From Chitinophagaceae bacterium (GTDB lineage Bacteria > Bacteroidota > Bacteroidia > Chitinophagales > Chitinophagaceae): 64,000 bases of DNA. Below, in pieces: positions 59,232 to 64,000 of this stretch (the stretch's first letter is position 1; each line of letters starts with the position of its first letter). Under the pieces are notes generated by a model, which did no database searches, was not told the origin of the DNA, and saw only the letters and a list, made by a program, of their open reading frames with translations. The translations under genes and the position numbers were made by a program. The DNA lies in NCBI GenBank assembly GCA_947455215.1, contig CANGNA010000002.1, positions 1-64,000 on the forward strand, in the 5' to 3' direction.

Positions 59232-59990
59232 ATGGGCGCGATCATCCAGGTAAATAATTTAAAGAAGAGCTATGGCGATTTTGAGGCTGTAAAAGGCATC
59301 AGCTTCGAGGTGATGGAGGGCGAGATATTTGGCCTGCTGGGACCCAACGGTGCCGGCAAGACCACCACGCTGGAGATCATAGAGACACTGCGCGACAAAA
59401 CATCGGGGCAGGTGATAGTAGATGGCATAGACCTGGATAAAGATCCGCAAGCCATCAAAAACATCATTGGCGTGCAGCTGCAGGCTGCGGGGTACTACCC
59501 GGCGCTGAACCTGAAGCAGATAATAGACCTGTTTGCCGGATTGTATAATCGTGAAGTAGACCCTATGGCCCTGCTGGACACAGTGAACCTGCGTGATAAA
59601 GCCAAAAATGCTTTTAAGGAGTTATCGGGCGGACAGAAACAACGCTTTTCTATAGCTACTACGCTCATAAACGAGCCTAAGATCATATTCCTGGACGAAC
59701 CCACAACGGGCCTTGACCCACAAGCCCGCCGTAACCTGTGGGAACTCATCAAACAACTACGCGACCGTGGCTGTACGGTGGTCATCACTACGCACTATAT
59801 GGATGAGGCTGAAGAACTGTGCGAGCGCGTAGCCATTATAGACAGTGGAAAGATAATAGCCCTGAGCACCCCCAACGACCTGATAGACGGTCTTATTGCT
59901 TCAGGCTTTAAACGCCAGAAGGAAGTAAAGGCCGCTAACCTGGAAGATGTGTTCCTGAATATGACCGGTAAGGAGTGGAGAGAGGGCTAG
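59232..59990 (+). CDS. ABC transporter ATP-binding protein
   Basis: The 252-residue ATPase has Walker A GPNGAGKTT at about 38-46, signature LSGGQKQRFSIA near 136, Walker B IIFLDEPTTGLDPQARR near 156-172, and the H-loop TTHYMDEAEELCERV. Sequence and length fit the ABC-2/DrrA-CcmA-like export group. In that group a permease gene normally follows immediately; here a strong terminator comes right after, and the next gene is on the other strand. The permease must be elsewhere or lost. The substrate is unknown. Confidence 0.92.
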   Translation: MGAIIQVNNLKKSYGDFEAVKGISFEVMEGEIFGLLGPNGAGKTTTLEIIETLRDKTSGQVIVDGIDLDKDPQAIKNIIGVQLQAAGYYPALNLKQIIDLFAGLYNREVDPMALLDTVNLRDKAKNAFKELSGGQKQRFSIATTLINEPKIIFLDEPTTGLDPQARRNLWELIKQLRDRGCTVVITTHYMDEAEELCERVAIIDSGKIIALSTPNDLIDGLIASGFKRQKEVKAANLEDVFLNMTGKEWREG

Positions 59991-60010
59991 GGTTGACTAC
60001 ATATAACTAA

Positions 60011-60048
60011 CACGATACCCGCCATTGATGGCGGGTATCGTGTTTTTT
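60011..60048. terminator. Strong intrinsic terminator
   Basis: A 13-bp stem (60011-60023 with 60030-60042) and an ATTGAT loop are followed by TTTTTT. It lies directly after the ABC ATPase gene and touches the stop codon of the convergent small gene. Confidence 0.93.
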
Positions 60049-60238
60049 AATGATGTTGCTTTTTCTCGCTTTTCACTTCTTTCTTGTTATGGGTAGTGTC
60101 ATTCCCTTTATCGTCTTGCTCCTCGTTGGCGCGACTGTCGAGATTATCTTTGTTTTCTACCCTTTTGCCACCTGATTGAGACGCATGAGGGTTTTTGCGC
60201 ATGTTGTTGGGTCTGAGATCCTGGTTTCCTGTTTTCAT
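60047..60238 (-). CDS. Small basic hydrophilic protein
   Basis: A 63-residue protein starting at ATG 60238 (MKTGNQDLRPNNMRKNPHA). It is entirely polar, rich in Lys, Asn, Asp and Gln, with no signal peptide or hydrophobic segment, and ends EKKQHH; it is probably disordered. Upstream codons to 60289 read through but have poor coding character. I recognise no family; comparable small disordered proteins are frequent in Chitinophagaceae. Being convergent with a gene over a shared terminator supports it as real, but the evidence is modest. Confidence 0.55.
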   Translation of the reverse strand: MKTGNQDLRPNNMRKNPHASQSGGKRVENKDNLDSRANEEQDDKGNDTTHNKKEVKSEKKQHH

Positions 60239-60599
60239 GATCGTTTTTTGTCTATAGGAGACACTAAAGTTGTACCAACAGCGAGGCAACTTAAACTATG
60301 GCATAAGCACTCCGGTTCAAACCCCGCGACATCGCATGATCTATTCCCCACAGTTATCGGCAGTTTGACCCGTAATAAACTGGGATAAACAGGGTTCGGT
60401 CTGCAATATTTTTATATATATGGGTCGTTTTTAGGAAATTTTTCAAAAAAAATACCCGTCAACCAACCATTATCATTGTTTGACTGTCTTATTCAAGAGC
60501 AAGCCGGTAAAAAAGATAATTGCTATTTGTTTTTTTTCTATCTTGCAAAGCCGGAATTATTCTAAATTAGTATTATACATCCCAAAATAAGGATTGATT
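60239..60599. other. AT-rich divergent intergenic region
   Basis: About 360 bases between the small minus-strand gene and the CHU_C protein gene. I see no gene or RNA. A GGTTCAAACCCC string near 60314 looks like a tRNA T-arm, but no tRNA can be folded around it. The last 180 bases are strongly AT-rich and probably hold the promoter of the CHU_C gene, though no clean TTTG/TAnnTTTG pair was found. Confidence 0.5.
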
Positions 60600-63134
60600 A
60601 TGAAATACAATCGTTACGCTCTCACATTGCTTTGTAGCTTTATGATGCTCTGTTTCGGAAACAGGGCTTCTGCACAAATCACTATTGTGGCAGACCCGAC
60701 GACCTGTGGCGATACAGCAACAACCTTGCATGCTACCTTACTGGGTGACGTGCCTACATCTGCCGGTATTACCGCGGATGACGGTTATTCTGCCTGTATC
60801 AATATCGGTTTTACCTTCAATTATTATGGTAACAACTACACACAGTTGTGTATAGGATCTAATGGTGTGCTCACCTTCGGTTGTACTTCAGCCGGATCTT
60901 ATTGTACCTGGCCGATCAGCAATACGCTTGCAGCAACGGCTTCAGGTGGTACCATGCGCAATACGTTCTGCGCGCTGTGGTCTGATATCTGTACGCCTTG
61001 TGCTACCCCTGGCGGTACTATTACGTATTCGTCTATAGGTACTGCTCCTTATCGTAAGTTCATGGCTACATGGTGTGCTACGCATATGTACGGCTGTACT
61101 ACACAGTGGGAAACATTCCAGGCGATACTGTATGAAACAACCGGTGTACTGGAAACGCACATCGCGCACAGAACATATATAGGTTGTTCATGGAATGGTC
61201 CTTACGCTATTGTAGGTGTTACCAACTCTACCGGTACTGCCAGCACAGTAGCCCCGGGCCGCGACTGGCCAGCAAACTGGGGCGCTATCAATGAAGCATG
61301 GCGCTTTACACCATCTGGCGCACCTACGTCTGCTTACACTTGCAGTTCAATTCCGTTCGCTCCTGTTCCTTATGCATCATCTACTATTTACTGGTACGAC
61401 AGTGCAACTCACGTGCTAGTGGGTACTGGTCCAACGTTGAATGTACACCCTTCCGTGCCAACAACTTATATGGCAACAGCTGCAGGCTGTAGTGATTCCA
61501 CATTTGCTTATATACATGTAATGCCACTGTCTGGTGGTGGTTCTGTAGGTACCGGTATTTCTGCGCCGGTTCATATCACTAATCTGTCTGGCTCTGATAC
61601 TATCGATTGCGGTAGCAGTACCGGTGTGATCACTATTCACGGTGTAAATCCCGGCGTAGCAGATTCTATCTTCTACTCTTATAATGGTGTACCTCAGGCA
61701 ACGATCGTACAAACATCACTGTCGGATAGTACGCTGGTATTAACCGGTCTGCCTGCAGGTGTTTATGATTATATTTACGTGAAGCAGGGTAGCTGTATAT
61801 CAAACGCTCTGCCATGGATCATTTACAATTCTGTACTGGTGCCAGGCTTTACCGTTCAGTTGCTTCCTGGTTGTACATCAGATCAGCTGATAGTTACAGA
61901 TCAGGCTTACTCTCATCCTTCCTTTAGTGCTGATGTTCCGATCTCAACTTTCGATTATGGAGATGGTACAGGTACTACCAGCACAGCTACGCACACCTAC
62001 ACTGCCCAGGGTAGTTACGTAGTGTCGCAGAATTATCATAATGCTTATGGTTGCTCGGTGACTGCTACTTTACCGGTATCCTTCAGTCACTCACTCAACT
62101 CTGTATTCATGCCTTCTGCTCCGCAGGTTTGCCTTGGTGTGCCGGACATTTTCACTAATAATTCTGTTGCATTCTACCAATACAATGGTGTATATTCCAA
62201 CAACCCAATGACTTACTCCTGGACATTTGGAGACGGAAGCACAAGTACAGACCAGAGCCCTGCACATATTTATGCTGCACCTGGAACATACAGTGTAACG
62301 CTGACAAATACGGATAGTATCGGTTGTACTGCAACATCATCTACGACAATCGATGTTATCTCTATCACTACCACGCTGAATGTTCATGACACAACGGTAT
62401 GTCTGAGGTTGCCTATGCAACTGGAAGCTACCACTGAAGTAATACCTTCTTCCCTGACGAATGTGATATATTCATGGTCTCCGGCAACAGGATTGTCTGA
62501 TCCTACCATACCAAACCCAACGTTCATGACAGTAGGTAACTTTGTGTATACCCTGAGTGCTACAGTGTTGCCGCTTGGTTGTACTGCATCGGATGTGGTA
62601 ACTATCCATTCTAATCCTCCTATAACGCTTACCAATGTAACCGCTGATGCAACGATACCTTATGGTGCCAGCATCCAGCTGAATGCTGATAGCGCATGGA
62701 TCTTTGTATGGAGCCCTAACGATGGAACGCTCAGCAATCCAAACATTAACAACCCTGTAGCAACGCCTACTGACTCTGTTAATACGTATATGGTTGTGGG
62801 TATGTCGCCTTACGGTTGCCGCGACTCTGCTTATGTAACTATCAGGGTTGACCAGGGTGTAACGGAATTTGTTCCTGAGGCATTCACGCCAAATGGTGAT
62901 GGTTTGAATGATATGTTCAGGGTTTATAACCTGCATTACCAGAAGCTTGTAGATTTCAGCGTATTCAATCGTTGGGGTAAGCAAGTGTTCCACACCATCG
63001 ATCCTAAGACAGGTTGGGATGGTACAGTTAATGGCGTAGCACAGGATATGGGTACGTATTACTACCAGATCATTGTTGCACATCCTGATGGCGAACAGAA
63101 GTCGATAACAGGCTCCGTAACGTTGATAAGATAG
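60600..63134 (+). CDS. PKD-domain surface protein with gliding-type (CHU_C) sorting domain
   Basis: The 844-residue protein has a signal peptide (about 1-26, ending RASAQ) and an N-terminal nidogen-like module at about 45-235 with NIGFTFNYYGNNYTQLCIGSNG and a terminal EAWRFTPSG. Further Ig-like segments (about 240-430) and two PKD domains (about 440-505 and 525-595: FDYGDGTGTT, YSWTFGDGSTST) follow, then an Ig-like region. The T9SS type B sorting domain lies at about 755-844 (FVPEAFTPNGDGLNDMFRV, FNRWGKQVFH, GTYYYQIIVAH). It is exported by T9SS and probably displayed on the surface, perhaps in adhesion. ATG 60600 is preferred over TTG 60594. Confidence 0.9.
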   Translation: MKYNRYALTLLCSFMMLCFGNRASAQITIVADPTTCGDTATTLHATLLGDVPTSAGITADDGYSACINIGFTFNYYGNNYTQLCIGSNGVLTFGCTSAGSYCTWPISNTLAATASGGTMRNTFCALWSDICTPCATPGGTITYSSIGTAPYRKFMATWCATHMYGCTTQWETFQAILYETTGVLETHIAHRTYIGCSWNGPYAIVGVTNSTGTASTVAPGRDWPANWGAINEAWRFTPSGAPTSAYTCSSIPFAPVPYASSTIYWYDSATHVLVGTGPTLNVHPSVPTTYMATAAGCSDSTFAYIHVMPLSGGGSVGTGISAPVHITNLSGSDTIDCGSSTGVITIHGVNPGVADSIFYSYNGVPQATIVQTSLSDSTLVLTGLPAGVYDYIYVKQGSCISNALPWIIYNSVLVPGFTVQLLPGCTSDQLIVTDQAYSHPSFSADVPISTFDYGDGTGTTSTATHTYTAQGSYVVSQNYHNAYGCSVTATLPVSFSHSLNSVFMPSAPQVCLGVPDIFTNNSVAFYQYNGVYSNNPMTYSWTFGDGSTSTDQSPAHIYAAPGTYSVTLTNTDSIGCTATSSTTIDVISITTTLNVHDTTVCLRLPMQLEATTEVIPSSLTNVIYSWSPATGLSDPTIPNPTFMTVGNFVYTLSATVLPLGCTASDVVTIHSNPPITLTNVTADATIPYGASIQLNADSAWIFVWSPNDGTLSNPNINNPVATPTDSVNTYMVVGMSPYGCRDSAYVTIRVDQGVTEFVPEAFTPNGDGLNDMFRVYNLHYQKLVDFSVFNRWGKQVFHTIDPKTGWDGTVNGVAQDMGTYYYQIIVAHPDGEQKSITGSVTLIR

Positions 63135-63156
63135 AAATTTATTAAGGTATAATTGC

Positions 63157-63192
63157 AGATCCCGGGTGTAACGCCCGGGATCTTTCTTTTTT
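63157..63192 (+). terminator. Intrinsic terminator
   Basis: A 10-bp stem (63157-63166 with 63174-63183) with loop TGTAACG is followed by TTCTTTTTT. It ends the CHU_C protein gene. Confidence 0.9.
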
Positions 63193-63214
63193 ATATTATT
63201 TGCCGAAAAGGTAC

Positions 63215-63247
63215 TACATTTGTCATTCATCAGATGATTAGATGAAT
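63215..63247 (+). promoter_or_regulatory. -7 element and FadR/GntR-type operator
   Basis: TACATTTG at 63215-63222 is an exact -7 match. An inverted repeat ATTCATC (63225-63231) with GATGAAT (63241-63247) covers the expected transcription start and ends one base before the regulator's ATG. This is where an autorepressing GntR-family protein would bind. Confidence 0.6.
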
Positions 63248-63248
63248 T

Positions 63249-63914
63249 ATGCTGAGTAAAGTTGTTAAACGCCACTCCCTGGCAGATGATGTGGCCGCAA
63301 GGCTGCGTGCTGAAATAGAAAAAGGTACGTACCAGGTGGGGCAAAAACTGCCTATTGAGCCTGAGCTGATGCGCATATATGGTGTTGGCCGCTCATCTAT
63401 AAGGGAAGCAGTAAAACTGCTGGTGACAGCTGGCATACTACAGGTACAGCAGGGTAGCGGCACCTTTGTTAAAGAGGCCAGCGCCATTAATGAGCCGTTT
63501 GCCCAGCGGCTGATGCGCAGTAATTATGTGGATCTTGATGAAGTACGTAGCCTGCTTGAGATAAAGATAGCACAAAAGGCTGCGATCAACAGGACAGAAG
63601 GGGATATAGCCAGGATAACGGAAGCGCTGCTGCAAAGAAGCAAAGCAGCCCATAATGGCGATCTGCAGGAATGCGTGAATGCTGATGTGCGTTTCCATAT
63701 AGCTATTGCAGAAGCGGCCGGGAATGAGATACTGACCGATATGTACAAATCGTTGGCGGTAGAGCTGAAGAAGTGGTTTCTCCAGGTGTTTACCGATACC
63801 AGCGAATTCGTGAAAACAACACCGGCCCACGAGGCAATACTGAAAAGTATAATAGACAGGGATCCACAGGCCGCCTGGACCAGTGCTCAAACACTGCACG
63901 GTCGATTTTTATAG
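63249..63914 (+). CDS. FadR-subfamily GntR transcriptional regulator
   Basis: The 221-residue regulator has an N-terminal winged helix of the GntR family (about 8-78: LRAEIEKGTYQVGQKLPIEPEL, YGVGRSSIREAVKLLVTAGIL, VQQGSGTFV). An FCD effector-binding domain follows (about 95-220), with candidate metal ligands DVRFHIAIAEAAGN near 146-159 and PAHEAILKSI near 193. Such proteins usually repress transport or catabolic genes for organic acids and are relieved by the substrate. It overlaps an inverted repeat just upstream. A probable transporter gene begins 17 bases after it, which fits local control. Confidence 0.93.
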   Translation: MLSKVVKRHSLADDVAARLRAEIEKGTYQVGQKLPIEPELMRIYGVGRSSIREAVKLLVTAGILQVQQGSGTFVKEASAINEPFAQRLMRSNYVDLDEVRSLLEIKIAQKAAINRTEGDIARITEALLQRSKAAHNGDLQECVNADVRFHIAIAEAAGNEILTDMYKSLAVELKKWFLQVFTDTSEFVKTTPAHEAILKSIIDRDPQAAWTSAQTLHGRFL

Positions 63915-63931
63915 ATATAACCAGATCTTCC

Positions 63932-64000
63932 ATGAGTACCATAGCTAAACATCAAACATCGCAGACCATATTTTCCATCCTGTTTACCATAGCTTTTACG
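63932..64000 (+). CDS. Start of a probable transporter gene (truncated by window end)
   Basis: Only 23 codons are present, from ATG 63932 to the window end: a polar start (MSTIAKHQTSQ) then TIFSILFTIAFT, which looks like the beginning of a first membrane helix. This is consistent with an MFS-type transporter, but the family cannot be fixed from so little. Its position 17 bases after a FadR-type regulator suggests that the two form an operon for uptake or export of the regulator's ligand. Confidence 0.55.
   Translation, partial: MSTIAKHQTSQTIFSILFTIAFT

Noticed and set aside
60305-60335. GGTTCAAACCCC string resembling a tRNA T-arm
   Set aside because: No acceptor, D or anticodon arm can be drawn around it; it is probably chance.
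60345-60375. Sequence CCCCACAGTTATC resembling a DnaA box
   Set aside because: It is a single imperfect match with no cluster of boxes and no origin-associated genes.

Overview
The window reads as a chromosome segment of a Bacteroidota bacterium, most likely a member of the Chitinophagaceae or a close relative in Chitinophagales. Three things point there. Secreted proteins end in type IX secretion (T9SS) type A sorting domains or in a gliding-motility (CHU_C, type B) sorting domain. Clear promoters follow the Bacteroidota consensus TTTG-N19-TAnnTTTG. Many genes belong to families typical of this phylum (DUF2911, DUF2147, DUF3050, DUF2795, GH20, GH2 and GH99-type glycosidases). Base composition looks moderate (my impression is 45-50% GC) and fairly even. 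I saw no transposase, integrase, phage gene, rRNA or CRISPR array. The mobile-looking sequence is limited to short dispersed hairpin repeats.

Layout. 1-2.6 kb: a composite dispersed repeat, an OmpR-type response regulator, a DUF2911 protein and a SAM hydroxide adenosyltransferase. 2.9-15.2 kb: one gene for a roughly 4090-residue T9SS-exported surface protein. 15.2-19.5 kb, minus strand: a luciferase-like flavin monooxygenase, a Thr-rich small membrane protein, a LOG-family hydrolase, and a DUF3050 protein coupled to an amino-acid permease. 19.7-24.6 kb: a second T9SS protein, a LolD-like ATPase with a secreted coiled-coil protein, a small acidic DUF2795 protein, an outer-membrane protein and an RDD membrane protein. 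24.7-28.8 kb: a long-chain acyl-CoA dehydrogenase, then a membrane protein fused to a solute-binding domain. 29-34.3 kb: the housekeeping cluster rimP-nusA-infB, with a terminator-like hairpin just before rimP. 34.3-38.4 kb: a methyltransferase facing an operon of ECF sigma factor, anti-sigma factor and two paralogous secreted proteins. 38.4-41.4 kb: tRNA-Leu(CAG), a four-helix-bundle protein, and a Crp/Fnr regulator followed by genes preceded by a matching palindrome. 41.4-49.3 kb: a mixed region with a DHFR-like reductase, a TPR protein, a two-gene lipoprotein/small membrane protein unit, a GH99-like glycosidase, an acyltransferase and a glycosyltransferase. 49.4-54.8 kb: GH20 and GH2 glycosidases downstream of an enoyl-CoA hydratase. 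56-59 kb: HddA-like kinase, HddC-like nucleotidyltransferase and a glycosyltransferase for activated heptose. 59.2-64 kb: an ABC ATPase, a CHU_C/PKD surface protein, and a FadR-type regulator before a truncated probable transporter.

How it fits together. Much of the non-housekeeping content serves the cell surface: three T9SS substrates, outer-membrane and lipoprotein genes, heptose activation, and enzymes able in principle to trim N-glycans (GH2 endo-beta-mannosidase-like, GH20, GH99-like). The most unusual units are the sigma/anti-sigma operon with two paralogous secreted partners, the lipoprotein with a Gly/Ala-rich C-terminus paired with a two-helix membrane protein, the Crp/Fnr gene with two equally placed palindromes in front of downstream genes, and the membrane-domain/solute-binding fusion. 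All functional assignments come from reading the sequence only.
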